DNA of 64,000 nt from contig NZ_FNFY01000003.1 of the NCBI RefSeq assembly GCF_900101075.1, forward strand, positions 62,001 to 126,000, read 5' to 3'. Under the pieces are notes generated by a model that had not been told where the DNA came from, searched no databases, and saw only the letters and a program-made list of their open reading frames with translations. Both the position numbers and the translations under genes were made by a program. Numbering within the stretch: the first letter of the stretch is position 1; each line of letters starts with the position of its first letter. The stretch comes from Lacicoccus qingdaonensis (GTDB taxonomy: Bacteria > Bacillota > Bacilli > Staphylococcales > Salinicoccaceae). This document shows positions 34,472 to 43,271 of the stretch, piece by piece.

Positions 34472-35512
34472 ATGGCGGATCAACACCCATTGGTGGAAGA
34501 TTTTTTTGAGTATGTGAAAAGTTCCATCGATTACAGAATTGCCGTGATCGGCCAGGTGGATGCAGGTAAAAGTGCCTTGATAAATGCTTTGACAGGCGAG
34601 AATTCCCACATATCCACCGCAACTGATGCGACAAGAGATGTAGTCAGCTATCCTTACAAAGACCGGGGACAGCTGCTTGATTTTCCGGGTGTCGGGACGA
34701 CGGAATTTTCACCAAAACAATATAAGCAGCTCCTGAAGAAATATAAAGTAAAACATGTACTTTATGTCTTTTCATCCAAAATCAGGGATGCTGATGAAAA
34801 AGTGATCAAGTTCCTTTCAAAACAGAAGATTAAAGTCACATTCATCTACAGTAAGCTGGATACTCTGGTGGATGTTACCGGTAAATATGACCAGTCGCTG
34901 CTAAAGCAGGAGAAGAACACTGAACTGCATGTCACTTTTAAGAAAGTGATCACAGATTCCCTTAAGTATCACTTTATCAGTGTGAAGGATGATCAGGGAA
35001 TTGAAGAATTGAGAGCATCCATTGACAATTATCTGGATAAGAAAGATGAAACTTTTCAAAAGCGAATTAACAGCTCAAAATACTTTAACAGATTTTTGAG
35101 TAAAAGAAGCAATGCTCTGGCGGCCAAGCTGCTGACTCCCGGTTTTAAAGACTTGATACTGAGCAGGGAGTTTAAAACGATAGAGCAGAAAACGAGAAAT
35201 CATTTTCATATAGATGAAGAGGATGCAGAACGCCTCGGGCAGCAGATGCCACATGTCATTGATTTTGTCAATAAGGCGAAAGAAAGCAACAAGGCTGAAG
35301 GCAATTACAAAAAGATGATTGGACCGCTGACCACACTGATTTCGACGGTACTCAAAGTGAGAAAGCTGAATGTCATTACATTCATCCTGTCGACATTCGG
35401 AGAAGCGGGGATCAGGGCGGTTTATCCGAGGCTGCGGGGCGTCTTTGAATATGTTCGTGCTGTGAGTGATCTGGCAAGCGACGTGCTTGAAGCACGGCTG
35501 AAAGAAGTATAA
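34472..35512 (+). CDS. GTPase with C-terminal helical domain
   Basis: 346 residues. The GTP-binding domain shows G1 IGQVDAGKS (26-34), a switch I Thr region (TDATRDVVS), G3 DFPGVG (70-75) and G4 YSKLD (around 128-132). The C-terminal part (about 190-346) is helical and rich in Lys, with moderately hydrophobic stretches near the end (GPLTTLISTVLKVRK, VITFILSTFGEAGI) that could touch membrane. It resembles the MMR/HSR1 or IRG-like GTPases without a named orthologue. The start is ATG 34472, 5 bases after GAGGTG. It lies 12 bases after the PopT-like gene, so the two probably work in one transcript; a link to envelope lipid carriers is inference only. Confidence 0.75.
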   Translation: MADQHPLVEDFFEYVKSSIDYRIAVIGQVDAGKSALINALTGENSHISTATDATRDVVSYPYKDRGQLLDFPGVGTTEFSPKQYKQLLKKYKVKHVLYVFSSKIRDADEKVIKFLSKQKIKVTFIYSKLDTLVDVTGKYDQSLLKQEKNTELHVTFKKVITDSLKYHFISVKDDQGIEELRASIDNYLDKKDETFQKRINSSKYFNRFLSKRSNALAAKLLTPGFKDLILSREFKTIEQKTRNHFHIDEEDAERLGQQMPHVIDFVNKAKESNKAEGNYKKMIGPLTTLISTVLKVRKLNVITFILSTFGEAGIRAVYPRLRGVFEYVRAVSDLASDVLEARLKEV

Positions 35513-35565
35513 ATGCATGGCGGCAGGCGGGTATCACCGTCACTTTTATAAGGGAGAAGGAACAT

Positions 35566-36702
35566 ATGGCTCAATTAATTTTTGAAAATATCCGGAAAGT
35601 CTATGAAAATGGGCCGGAAGTCGTAAGTAATTTCAACCTGAATATAAGTGACGGGGAATTCATCGTGTTTGTCGGTCCCTCAGGCTGTGGGAAATCGACG
35701 ACTTTAAGGATGATAGCCGGTCTGGAAGAAATTACCGGCGGCGATTTTTATATCGACGGCAAAAGAATGAATAATGTCGAGCCGAAAAACCGTGATATTG
35801 CGATGGTATTTCAAAACTATGCATTGTATCCTCATATGAGTGTATACGATAATATGGCGTTTGGCCTGAAACTCAGAAAGACACCTAAAAATGAGATAAG
35901 GGACAGTGTCGGTAAAGCTGCGGAAATACTGGGGCTGAGTGAATATTTAAGTCGCAAACCAAAAGCTCTGTCAGGCGGCCAGAGGCAGCGTGTCGCTCTC
36001 GGCAGAGCGATTGTCCGGGACCCGGGTGTGTTTTTGATGGATGAACCGTTGTCGAACCTGGATGCCAAACTGAGGGTGCAGATGCGCTCTGAAATTACCA
36101 GGCTGCATAAACGGCTCAACACGACGACAATCTATGTCACCCACGATCAGACGGAGGCGCTGACGATGGCCTCGAGAATTGTGGTGCTTGATGAAGGGAA
36201 CATCATGCAGGTCGGCACGCCCAAGGAAGTATATGACCTGCCTGAAAATATTTTTGTGGCAGAATTTATAGGATCACCTGCAATGAATATATTTGATTCG
36301 GAACTTCGGGATGGAAATCTTCTTATCGGCGGTAAAACATTCAGAATCCCTGCAGATAAGAAACAGATGCTGATTGATCAGGGCTATGACAATCAGCGTG
36401 TCAAATTCGGCATCCGTCCTGAAGATATAAGAGATGAAGCGGAATATGTAAAAGAATCACAGGCAAGCTTTGATGCAGAGGTCAAAGTGAGTGAACTGCA
36501 CGGCTCAGAATCAATGTTATATGCGGATTTAGACAAACAGGAATTTATAGCGAGAGTGGATGCACGACACAATATTACAGTCGGTGACAAGCTCAGATTT
36601 GCCTTCGATATGGATAAAGGGCACTTCTTCGATGCTGAATCAGAGCAGAGAATAACAAGTACTGATCTGATGGAGAAAGAAAAAGATATTATAAAAGCTT
36701 AG
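35566..36702 (+). CDS. msmX: MsmX/UgpC-type sugar ABC transporter ATPase
   Basis: 378 residues. Walker A GPSGCGKST (37-45), signature LSGGQRQRVALGRA near 134, Walker B VFLMDEPLSNLDA near 157, H-loop THDQTEA near 192, and a C-terminal TOBE/MOP regulatory region as in MalK. No permease or binding protein gene is adjacent. In Bacillus, MsmX is a shared ATPase that serves several sugar importers encoded elsewhere, and an orphan location is typical. The RBS is GGGAGAAGGA. The downstream hairpin suggests a single-gene end. Confidence 0.9.
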   Translation: MAQLIFENIRKVYENGPEVVSNFNLNISDGEFIVFVGPSGCGKSTTLRMIAGLEEITGGDFYIDGKRMNNVEPKNRDIAMVFQNYALYPHMSVYDNMAFGLKLRKTPKNEIRDSVGKAAEILGLSEYLSRKPKALSGGQRQRVALGRAIVRDPGVFLMDEPLSNLDAKLRVQMRSEITRLHKRLNTTTIYVTHDQTEALTMASRIVVLDEGNIMQVGTPKEVYDLPENIFVAEFIGSPAMNIFDSELRDGNLLIGGKTFRIPADKKQMLIDQGYDNQRVKFGIRPEDIRDEAEYVKESQASFDAEVKVSELHGSESMLYADLDKQEFIARVDARHNITVGDKLRFAFDMDKGHFFDAESEQRITSTDLMEKEKDIIKA

Positions 36703-36713
36703 TTCTACTGTAA

Positions 36714-36766
36714 AGAGGCGGATATGATTACGGGGGCATAATGTGATCATATCGGCTTTTTATTTA
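36714..36766 (+). terminator. Probable terminator of msmX
   Basis: AGGCGGATATGAT pairs with ATCATATCGGCTT (one mismatch) across an 18-base loop, followed by TTTTATTT. Confidence 0.7.
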
Positions 36767-36849
36767 CTTGAAAATGGTATAAAATACATGACAATACATA
36801 TCGAATGCTGAAAATGTTATGATTATATATGAAAATGAGGTGGCTGATT

Positions 36850-37536
36850 ATGATTAAGTTCGATCACATCATACACTATGTGAACCAATTGGATGATGTC
36901 AGGGAAAAAGCGCCGCTGCCGGTACACACAGGCGGTGTGCATACGCGTCTCGGCACAGAAAACCTTTTGTCTTACCTGGATACGCGATATATTGAATATA
37001 TTTCAATCAAAGATGAGAAACTATTTACCGACCATGTGCGGGAAGCGGAAGACTCTTTTGCCAAAGCGATCTATAAAATGAATTATACGAACGATTTCAT
37101 CCGTTATGCGCTTGCTGCGGAGGATATTGTTATGCTGCGCGACCGTTACCGCGCACAGGGCTATGAAACGCTCGGTCCTCTGTATATGGAGAGGGAAACT
37201 GACGGTGAGACGCTCCGATGGTCTTTATTATATATAATGCATGATACAATAATGTTTCCATTTTTCATACAGTGGGAAGAGCCGGAAAGTGAGAGAATTG
37301 AACGCATCAAAAATTTTGGTGTGGATATGAAACCGGTGAAGATGACGATTAAACATGAAGTTGAAGAGATTGAAGAGTGGCGTGCTTTCTTTGATGTCAT
37401 CGGAGTATGGCAGGGAGAGATTGATGACAGGACGACTGTGGAACTCACAGAAGGTAAAAACCCGGCCATATCCGTGGAATTGGACATGGCGGGCAACAGC
37501 GGAAAACATCTTGGCGCATATTATAAGTTTATATAA
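36850..37536 (+). CDS. VOC family protein (glyoxalase-like)
   Basis: 228 residues from ATG 36850, after GAGGTGG (an ATG at 36829 precedes that site). The N-terminal MIKFDHIIHYVNQLD is the typical first strand of a vicinal-oxygen-chelate domain with a likely metal-binding His; the family is the glyoxalase-like group (about 230 residues, two half-domains) of Bacilli. The activity is unknown. The last 16 bases overlap the convergent small membrane-protein gene. Confidence 0.8.
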   Translation: MIKFDHIIHYVNQLDDVREKAPLPVHTGGVHTRLGTENLLSYLDTRYIEYISIKDEKLFTDHVREAEDSFAKAIYKMNYTNDFIRYALAAEDIVMLRDRYRAQGYETLGPLYMERETDGETLRWSLLYIMHDTIMFPFFIQWEEPESERIERIKNFGVDMKPVKMTIKHEVEEIEEWRAFFDVIGVWQGEIDDRTTVELTEGKNPAISVELDMAGNSGKHLGAYYKFI

Positions 37537-37766
37537 AGCATGAAGCCTAAATGAGAAAGAGCAATCAGTATGGTGATTACGCTGAACAGTTTAATTGCGG
37601 TGGAGCCGCCGACCAGCAGATATGCAAGAGATAACATAAATGATACGATGGCAAGAATTATACGTAAACTTAACAGCTGGATGAATCCGCTGTCCAAATA
37701 CTGCCCCATTTCTATCATGCTGGCAATATTCAATAATATTAAAATGACGATTATAGTGAGTCTCAT
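37521..37766 (-). CDS. Small membrane protein (81 residues)
   Basis: Mostly hydrophobic with about three spans (4-22, 30-52, 57-79), a positive N-terminus and no recognisable motif. The RBS GAAAGGTGG is 8 bases before ATG on the minus strand. It is convergent with the VOC gene (16-base overlap) and divergent from femX 57 bases away. Function unknown. Confidence 0.65.
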   Translation of the reverse strand: MRLTIIVILILLNIASMIEMGQYLDSGFIQLLSLRIILAIVSFMLSLAYLLVGGSTAIKLFSVITILIALSHLGFMLYINL

Positions 37767-37822
37767 AGTCAGCCACCTTTCATAAATGGAATTATAACAG
37801 ATTTTTTGGATTGGAGATAACG

Positions 37823-39076
37823 ATGTATAAACGATTGCATTTAAATGAGAAAGAGCACAATAAATTCATAGAAGAACATCAAAACGGCGACCTGCTTCAG
37901 CTGACGGACTGGGCAGAATCGAAAAAGCTTACAGGATGGTATTACAGAAGATTTGCACTTGCAGACGAAACGTCGGAATTAAAAGGCGTGGCGACACTGC
38001 TGTTTAAAAAGGTGCCAAGATTAAATACAACACTCTGTTATATATCAAGAGGATTTGTGTGTGATTATCATGACCATGCGTTGGTCGAAGCGATGTTGAA
38101 AGAAGCGGTCATAGTTGCTAAGGATGAAAAGGCGTATGCCATAAAAATCGACCCGGATCTGCCGATAGACGAGTATGAAGATGCTCTTGAAAACCTGAAG
38201 ATTTTAGGTTTCAGGCATCATGGCTTCCAGGACGGTATGAGCAAGGGCACGATTCAGCCGCGCCAGACGATGGTGACGGATATAGACAAGAATGATGCAG
38301 ATCTGCTCCAGAGCTTTGAAAGGAACAACAGGACAAAAGTCCGGAACGCCCTTAAGAAGGGTACGGAAGTATATATTGCCGGCAGGGATGACCTCAAGAC
38401 ATTTGTTGACCTGATGAAGGAAACCGGGGAACGTGACGGTTTCCTGACACGGGATATCACTTATTTTGAATCGATGTATGATCATCTCCACCCGAACGGA
38501 CATATGGAATTGTTCCTGGTCAGGCTCATTCCTTCCAAAGTGGAGGCGTCGGTGAAAGAGGACCTGGAGAAAATTGAGAACGAAATGAAAAAAGCGCATA
38601 AGAAAAAAGGCAGCGAGAAAAAAGATAATCAGTTAAGAGATTTAAGCAATAGGCAGAACAAACTGTATAATCAGCTTCAGGATGCAGAAAATCTTCATAG
38701 AGAGCATCCGGACGGAATTATACTGTCGGGTGCACTTTTGGCGCTCTCCGGGCACAAAGCCTATTATTTATACGGTGCATCTTCAAATGATTACAGGGAT
38801 TTTCTGCCGAACCACCATATGCAGTACAGAATGATGCAATTTGCGAGGGACAAAGGTGCAAAAACTTATGATTTCGGCGGTGTCAGCGTGATGCCCGAGA
38901 AAGATTCGCAGCACTTTGGCCTGTGGCAGTTCAAGAAAGTATGGGGGACGGAAGTTTCTGAGAAAATCGGGGAATTCGACTATATCCTCAAACGTCCGCT
39001 GTATACCGCGGCAGAAGTCGCCATGCCTCTTTTTCAAAAAGGCAAAGTTAAATTGAATCAGTTAAGAAAGAAATAA
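37823..39076 (+). CDS. femX: Lipid II:glycine glycyltransferase FemX (FmhB)
   Basis: Adds the first residue of the interpeptide bridge to the lysine of lipid II in the cytoplasm, using aminoacyl-tRNA; essential in Staphylococcus aureus. 417 residues with the FemABX double-GNAT fold. Several stretches match FmhB closely: NGDLLQLTDWAESKKLTGWY (about 19-38), ERDGFLTRDITYFE (about 205-218), a coiled-coil arm (about 245-300), YYLYGASSNDYRDFLPNHHMQY (about 315-336) and FKKVWGTEVSEKIGEFDYIL. The start is ATG 37823 with TTGGAG; a TTG at 37811 is within the RBS. Its presence supports Staphylococcaceae and implies a bridged peptidoglycan. Confidence 0.94.
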   Translation: MYKRLHLNEKEHNKFIEEHQNGDLLQLTDWAESKKLTGWYYRRFALADETSELKGVATLLFKKVPRLNTTLCYISRGFVCDYHDHALVEAMLKEAVIVAKDEKAYAIKIDPDLPIDEYEDALENLKILGFRHHGFQDGMSKGTIQPRQTMVTDIDKNDADLLQSFERNNRTKVRNALKKGTEVYIAGRDDLKTFVDLMKETGERDGFLTRDITYFESMYDHLHPNGHMELFLVRLIPSKVEASVKEDLEKIENEMKKAHKKKGSEKKDNQLRDLSNRQNKLYNQLQDAENLHREHPDGIILSGALLALSGHKAYYLYGASSNDYRDFLPNHHMQYRMMQFARDKGAKTYDFGGVSVMPEKDSQHFGLWQFKKVWGTEVSEKIGEFDYILKRPLYTAAEVAMPLFQKGKVKLNQLRKK

Positions 39077-39087
39077 AATGATTAGAA

Positions 39088-39126
39088 AAAAAAGGTTGGC
39101 ATCTGAATCAGATGCCAACCTTTTAT
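39088..39126. terminator. Bidirectional terminator (femX / small membrane proteins)
   Basis: AAAAGGTTGGCATCTG / CAGATGCCAACCTTTT around AAT, with further A's and T's outside; convergent genes. Confidence 0.94.
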
Positions 39127-39398
39127 AATAAGTATGGACGTGTGACAAACAGAAATACTATAAACAGCAGCGATAATATACTGAGAAGAGATACTATTAA
39201 ATAAGTTGCTGTGTACAAAAAATGATTTTCATATAGATAGGGTCCGTTTCTCCATGAACGGATGCCCATCATAATGCCGAAAATCGCTGTAAATGCCCAT
39301 AAGTATAAATTGAAAAACATTACGCCGTCATTTAAAAAGTAATTTATAAAAAATAACAGCTGCATTAAGATTAAAAGTATAGATATAACTCTTCTCAT
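39123..39398 (-). CDS. Small membrane protein (91 residues)
   Basis: Three hydrophobic segments (4-24, 27-47, 62-88) with a short polar loop (RSWRNGPYLYENHF). No known motif. It follows the 103-residue membrane protein by 16 bases on the same strand; the RBS is AGAAGGTG. Probably the last gene of an MFS-membrane protein-membrane protein unit. Function unknown. Confidence 0.65.
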   Translation of the reverse strand: MRRVISILLILMQLLFFINYFLNDGVMFFNLYLWAFTAIFGIMMGIRSWRNGPYLYENHFLYTATYLIVSLLSILSLLFIVFLFVTRPYLL

Positions 39399-39414
39399 AT
39401 TTTCACCTTCTGTT

Positions 39415-39726
39415 TTAATTCGTGAAAATCATTATGATCAGGACCGCTGCGAACATCGCTGTAAATGCATAAATTAAAAACACATTGTCACGATCATTTT
39501 TACTCTCTTTAAAAGCAGCAATCTCAATCGACAGCATCAACGACAGTCCGAGTACAAAAACAATGACTGCAGTGGGGTTTACGAGCGATAGGCTGTAGAT
39601 GAGAATCATCAGCATGAACGCCACGCCAGAAATCAATCTGAGTATATCCAATGTCCGGTTTCGCATTATCATGACCGTGGAGTAACCGATCACCAGATAT
39701 ATCAGCATCATCAAGACGATGATCAT
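39415..39726 (-). CDS. Small membrane protein (103 residues)
   Basis: About four hydrophobic segments (1-19, 29-49, 51-68, 79-101), with a KESKNDRDN loop before the last. Its start overlaps the stop of the MFS gene by 4 bases, with the RBS AGGTGG inside that gene, so translation is coupled. No motif recognised; it could modify or accompany the transporter. Confidence 0.68.
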   Translation of the reverse strand: MIIVLMMLIYLVIGYSTVMIMRNRTLDILRLISGVAFMLMILIYSLSLVNPTAVIVFVLGLSLMLSIEIAAFKESKNDRDNVFLIYAFTAMFAAVLIIMIFTN

Positions 39727-40877
39727 AATGCCACCTGCTTTCTTTTACGGTAATATTGGAAAATGAAATATGTCGCAAATATGGTCAGACCGGCACCAAA
39801 CCAGAACGGAACACCAGGAGTGATGATGAATAACAGGTTGAAAGTGATCGGCCCGAATATTCTGCCCAGGCTGTCCATGGAATAGGTTGTGGAAGTCATG
39901 AGCCCCATTTCATTGGCACTGGCCTCCTTCGTTATCTGGGAAGTGACCAGAGTCCTGACAAGAGCGTTCCCCACCATCAGAAAGACGATGCAGAAACCGG
40001 CATATATCAGACCGTTCATAAACGGCAGCATGATAAACGCGATAAATGTAAACACCTGTCCAATGATCATAAACGGCATTTCCTGCCCATCCTTCAGTTT
40101 GCGGATGACACCACCCTGAACAATGGCGTTGAATATGCCGCCGATAAAGAACAGTACGCCCATTTCTGCAGGAGTTATATTGATTCTTTCAATTCCGAGC
40201 AGCTGGAAGGTACTTTCCATACCGCTGTTGATCAGCATGATTAAGAATGTACATACTAATAAAATGCCGACCGGCTGCAGCAAGTATTCTGTAGGCAGCG
40301 TAATCTTCTTGCGGACGTCAGTTGTCGGCTGATAAGTTTCTTTAATTTTAAAGATGGAAAAGATCAATGTTGCCAAAATGACTAAAGTCGTCATAAAGTA
40401 GGCCAGGCTCAGACTGACTCCGGCAAGCAGTCCGCCGATGCCCGGGCCGAATATAAAGCCCATGCCGATGGACATGCCGACAAGGCCCATATATTTGGTG
40501 CGTGTTTCACGGGTCGTAATATCAGCGACCATGCTGGTTGTCGCAGTGTACAATGCACCTGAAGCGGCACCGCCAAGTATGCGGCTTATGTATAGTATCA
40601 GTAAGTTATCTATAAAAATACCAAATATGAAAAAGCTGAACGCAAAGGCGAATAGCCCATACAGCAAAATTTTTCGGCGGCCGAACCTGTCACTCAGCCT
40701 GCCAAAGTACGGCGCGGACAGGAAGCTCGCCAGCGAGTAGATGGCGAGCAGCCATCCCATATGAGTGGTAGATGCATTAAGTTCAGTAACGATTTCCGGT
40801 ATGACAGGAATGATCATGCTGAAACCGAAGTAGATCAGGAACTGAACAATCATGATTATCGTTATCATTCTCTTCAT
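39723..40877 (-). CDS. MFS multidrug-type exporter
   Basis: About 384 residues with twelve expected spans. MFS motif A in loop 2-3 is APYFGRLSDRFGRRKILL (about 54-71) and a motif C-like GFIFGPGIGGLLAG (about 137-150) in TM5, which marks drug:H+ antiporters of the NorA/Bmr/TetA kind. The substrate is unknown. The start is placed at ATG 40877, about 10 bases after AGGA; GTG 40886 is also possible. The small coiled-coil gene lies 13-22 bases upstream and the two small membrane proteins follow in overlap, so all are likely one operon. Confidence 0.82.
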   Translation of the reverse strand: MKRMITIIMIVQFLIYFGFSMIIPVIPEIVTELNASTTHMGWLLAIYSLASFLSAPYFGRLSDRFGRRKILLYGLFAFAFSFFIFGIFIDNLLILYISRILGGAASGALYTATTSMVADITTRETRTKYMGLVGMSIGMGFIFGPGIGGLLAGVSLSLAYFMTTLVILATLIFSIFKIKETYQPTTDVRKKITLPTEYLLQPVGILLVCTFLIMLINSGMESTFQLLGIERINITPAEMGVLFFIGGIFNAIVQGGVIRKLKDGQEMPFMIIGQVFTFIAFIMLPFMNGLIYAGFCIVFLMVGNALVRTLVTSQITKEASANEMGLMTSTTYSMDSLGRIFGPITFNLLFIITPGVPFWFGAGLTIFATYFIFQYYRKRKQVAL

Positions 40878-40898
40878 TTCATGCACTTCCTGAAATCA

Positions 40899-41069
40899 TT
40901 ATTTTTGTTGTCTGATTTTATCTTTTGTTTCTTTGATCTGATTTTCTATATCTACAAGCTGTTTTTCGAGAGGTACTGTGTTATTTCCGGTATTTTCAAC
41001 TTTTTCCAAGTCACCCTGGACACGTACATAATCATATTTCAATTCTTTCAGTTTATATTCCAGATCCAT
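40899..41069 (-). CDS. Small coiled-coil protein (56 residues)
   Basis: ATG at 41069 with GGTGG 8 bases upstream. The product is entirely charged and helical (MDLEYKLKELKYDYVRVQGD at the start, then KQLVDIENQIKETKDKIRQQ), with heptad spacing of hydrophobics; no membrane segment. Short proteins of this look are conserved in Staphylococcaceae (I believe the SE1832-type group, from memory, not verified). It lies immediately upstream of the MFS exporter on the same strand. Function unknown. Confidence 0.7.
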   Translation of the reverse strand: MDLEYKLKELKYDYVRVQGDLEKVENTGNNTVPLEKQLVDIENQIKETKDKIRQQK

Positions 41070-41186
41070 GTTTACACCACCTTAAATACTAGTTGTATCA
41101 TATCATAAAGTGACATTATTAGGGGAAACTCTAAATGACTTTTCGACTACTTCTTAGGTATGATTATAATGAATGGAGGAAATATT

Positions 41187-41873
41187 ATGCACACCTTTGA
41201 GATATATGAAGAATATTATAAATGGAGCCCGTTAAAGGGAGAAGAAGCCACTGAAATTTATTTGCTGGAATACGGCAAGGAAGAAGCGCCCAATCAGTAT
41301 GAACCGACAGAACCGCTGATCGCGAAGTCATATACCGACGATATTAAGAAAACCAGAAGAGAGCATAAACGTCAGTTATGGCTGGAAATTAACGGCGTGA
41401 ACGGTGTACCGAAGCCGGTGACATATTATCAGGAAGACTATGCATTTCTATTTTATATCGCGCTGCCCGGTGTGTCTGCAGATTCATTTTTGGAAGAAGC
41501 GGATCCGGAAAAATGTGCAGGTGTTTTAAAGCAGACCGGCCGGTATTTGAGTTTACTGCATAAGACGAAGACCGAAGACTGTCCGTTCAAATTTTATGAT
41601 GAGGAAAATGAAATGCATGGAGACATCGTTCTCGGTCATGGTGATTTCGTGCTGTCGAATGTCATCGTGAATGAGAGCTATATTACAGGCAGCATCGATG
41701 TGATCAATATCGGTCTGCGCGACCGCTACGTCGATATCGCCAGCATGGTCAAAAGTATTGAAGAGACAATAGGTGCAGAGTACGTCGAACACTTCTACGA
41801 AGGATACCGCATTTCAGGTGAAGTGGACATGGACAAACTGGAATACTTTAAAGTCCATGGAGACGGGAAATGA
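41187..41873 (+). CDS. Aminoglycoside phosphotransferase-like kinase
   Basis: 228 residues from ATG 41187 (GGAGG, 7-base gap). The APH fold is visible: substrate/nucleotide lobe, then the catalytic loop GHGDFVLSNVIV (about 151-162, catalytic Asp154 and Asn159) and the metal-binding SIDVINIGLRDRYVDIASM (about 170-188). The second motif matches the IDxxxxGxxDRYxDIA pattern of APH(3') enzymes. It may phosphorylate an aminoglycoside, but many chromosomal members have other small-molecule substrates and resistance should not be assumed. At 228 residues it is somewhat shorter than APH(3') (about 264). Confidence 0.75.
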   Translation: MHTFEIYEEYYKWSPLKGEEATEIYLLEYGKEEAPNQYEPTEPLIAKSYTDDIKKTRREHKRQLWLEINGVNGVPKPVTYYQEDYAFLFYIALPGVSADSFLEEADPEKCAGVLKQTGRYLSLLHKTKTEDCPFKFYDEENEMHGDIVLGHGDFVLSNVIVNESYITGSIDVINIGLRDRYVDIASMVKSIEETIGAEYVEHFYEGYRISGEVDMDKLEYFKVHGDGK

Positions 41874-41884
41874 CATATATGATA

Positions 41885-41923
41885 AAAACCGGCGTGGTGT
41901 CAAAAGACATCACGCGGGTTTTT
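41885..41923. terminator. Bidirectional terminator (APH-like gene / XRE regulator)
   Basis: AAAACC-GGCGTGGTGTC pairs with GACATCACGC-GGGTTTTT (one mismatch region) around AAAA, between convergent genes. Confidence 0.85.
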
Positions 41924-43166
41924 AATTATCCTCATTGAAAATAATAGACTTTATATTAAAAAGTTCTTTTGTAAATACGGAATTTTTTAAATCGGATATG
42001 GATGCTTCCAGAAGTTCAAATTCCGCTTTTGCTTCCTCCGTCCGACCGGTCCTGAGCAAAGCCATCGGATATATGGCAGCGCGCGTGGCAATGAGTATAC
42101 GATCAAAAGGGAATTGTGCCACCGGACGATGATACAGTGCGGCATCATAGTTCTTCAGAACGGCTTCGAAATTACCGGAATGATAGTCAATTTCCAAGTC
42201 CATCATTTTTAATATGTTTGCATAATTTTTCTGGTAGAACTGGTTTTGTTCTTCAGAGGATATGAATTTCGCCTTTATATTCTTCAAATCATTTAAATGA
42301 GTTTTCTGATTTTCTACGAGTATGAACCAGAGCTGTATCGGTTTGTCGTCGGAAGAATATCCAAGATTATTGTTGGAATAGGGGTTGAATTTCAAATAAC
42401 TTCTCAAATCTTCACTATATTTCTCATACTTGTCCATATTACCGGTCATACCGTAATAAAGGCCGAGCATCAGAATCTGCGCATAATAGTATTTGAAATT
42501 CTCACGTTTGAATGACAAATCGATCAATGCAGTGCCGTATTCAATAAAATCATCCTTATCAAATTCGATTGCAAATACACTTCTCCAATGCAGATAGTCC
42601 AGTTCAAGTCCGGAATCGTATTCCTTAAATTGGCGGATATCGTCCTCGACCGACAGCAGCTTCTCATATCCTTCTTTATAATCTCGGCTGTAAAGCATCG
42701 ATAATACATCGTTCAACTGATCTTTAAGGGCCAGGTTTTTGAGCCCCGTCTGTTCGTAAAATTTACCAATTTTTTCTGTTATCTGATCGGCAAGCCCGTG
42801 CTGTCCGGTATAGCGGTAATAGACCCTCACAATGTGATAAAGATCCATGCCGATTTTTGAAGAAGATATTTTCTCCATTTTGGGAAGGATATTCTTCTCA
42901 ACGAATTCTTCCGGGAAAGCATAAGTATCATAGAAAACTTCATTCTCCACCATTTTTCTGGACCAGTCTTCATCACCATCCCGGGTCAGGTAGCCAATCG
43001 AGACATTCAATCTATTCGCAATATACTCAAGCGTCTCCATTGAAGGTCTGGATTTTTCATTTTCTATCAGACTGAGCATACCTTTCGTAATTTCGTCCCC
43101 AGCCAGATCAACGAGTGTCATATTCTGTTCTTTTCTTATTTTTCTAATCCGTTTTCCCAGTGCCAT
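41922..43166 (-). CDS. XRE-family regulator with TPR-like C-terminal domain
   Basis: 414 residues from ATG 43166 (GGAG, 8-base gap). Residues 3-60 are an XRE helix-turn-helix (LGKRIRKIRKEQNMTLVDLAG, then KGMLSLIENEKSRPSMETLEYIANRLNVS). The remaining 340 residues are helical repeats of TPR type. This plan is that of RNPP-like and related regulators, which bind a peptide or small partner in the repeat domain. No candidate signal-peptide gene is visible nearby. It is divergent from an MFS transporter with two identical-type palindromes between them, so the transporter is the likely target along with itself. Confidence 0.85.
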   Translation of the reverse strand: MALGKRIRKIRKEQNMTLVDLAGDEITKGMLSLIENEKSRPSMETLEYIANRLNVSIGYLTRDGDEDWSRKMVENEVFYDTYAFPEEFVEKNILPKMEKISSSKIGMDLYHIVRVYYRYTGQHGLADQITEKIGKFYEQTGLKNLALKDQLNDVLSMLYSRDYKEGYEKLLSVEDDIRQFKEYDSGLELDYLHWRSVFAIEFDKDDFIEYGTALIDLSFKRENFKYYYAQILMLGLYYGMTGNMDKYEKYSEDLRSYLKFNPYSNNNLGYSSDDKPIQLWFILVENQKTHLNDLKNIKAKFISSEEQNQFYQKNYANILKMMDLEIDYHSGNFEAVLKNYDAALYHRPVAQFPFDRILIATRAAIYPMALLRTGRTEEAKAEFELLEASISDLKNSVFTKELFNIKSIIFNEDN

Positions 43167-43187
43167 AGGTTTCACTCCAATTCATCA

Positions 43188-43204
43188 GTTTAATTATATT
43201 AAAC
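43188..43204. promoter_or_regulatory. Operator 1 (palindrome over the regulator's -10 box)
   Basis: GTTTAATTATATTAAAC, a 17-bp palindrome with one central base. On the minus strand it contains TATAAT (43193-43198), paired with TTGCTT (43216-43221) at a 17-base spacer: the regulator's own promoter. Confidence 0.8.
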
Positions 43205-43210
43205 TTTCCA

Positions 43211-43239
43211 TTGACAAGCAAGTCTTGATATTTTACATT
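43211..43239 (+). promoter_or_regulatory. Promoter of the MFS gene
   Basis: TTGACA (43211-43216), 17-base spacer, TACATT (43234-43239). It is back to back with the regulator promoter; the two -35 boxes share a base. Confidence 0.75.
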
Positions 43240-43241
43240 AA

Positions 43242-43258
43242 GTTTAATTAGATTAAAC
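43242..43258. promoter_or_regulatory. Operator 2 (palindrome over the MFS transcript start)
   Basis: GTTTAATTAGATTAAAC, identical to operator 1 except at one central base, centred 54 bp from it and lying 3 bases downstream of the MFS -10 box. Confidence 0.8.
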
Positions 43259-43271
43259 AAAGGGTGGTAAA

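Noticed and set aside
41187-41873. Calling the APH-like kinase an antibiotic-resistance gene
   Set aside because: The fold and catalytic loop fit, but chromosomal homologues have varied substrates and nothing nearby indicates mobility.
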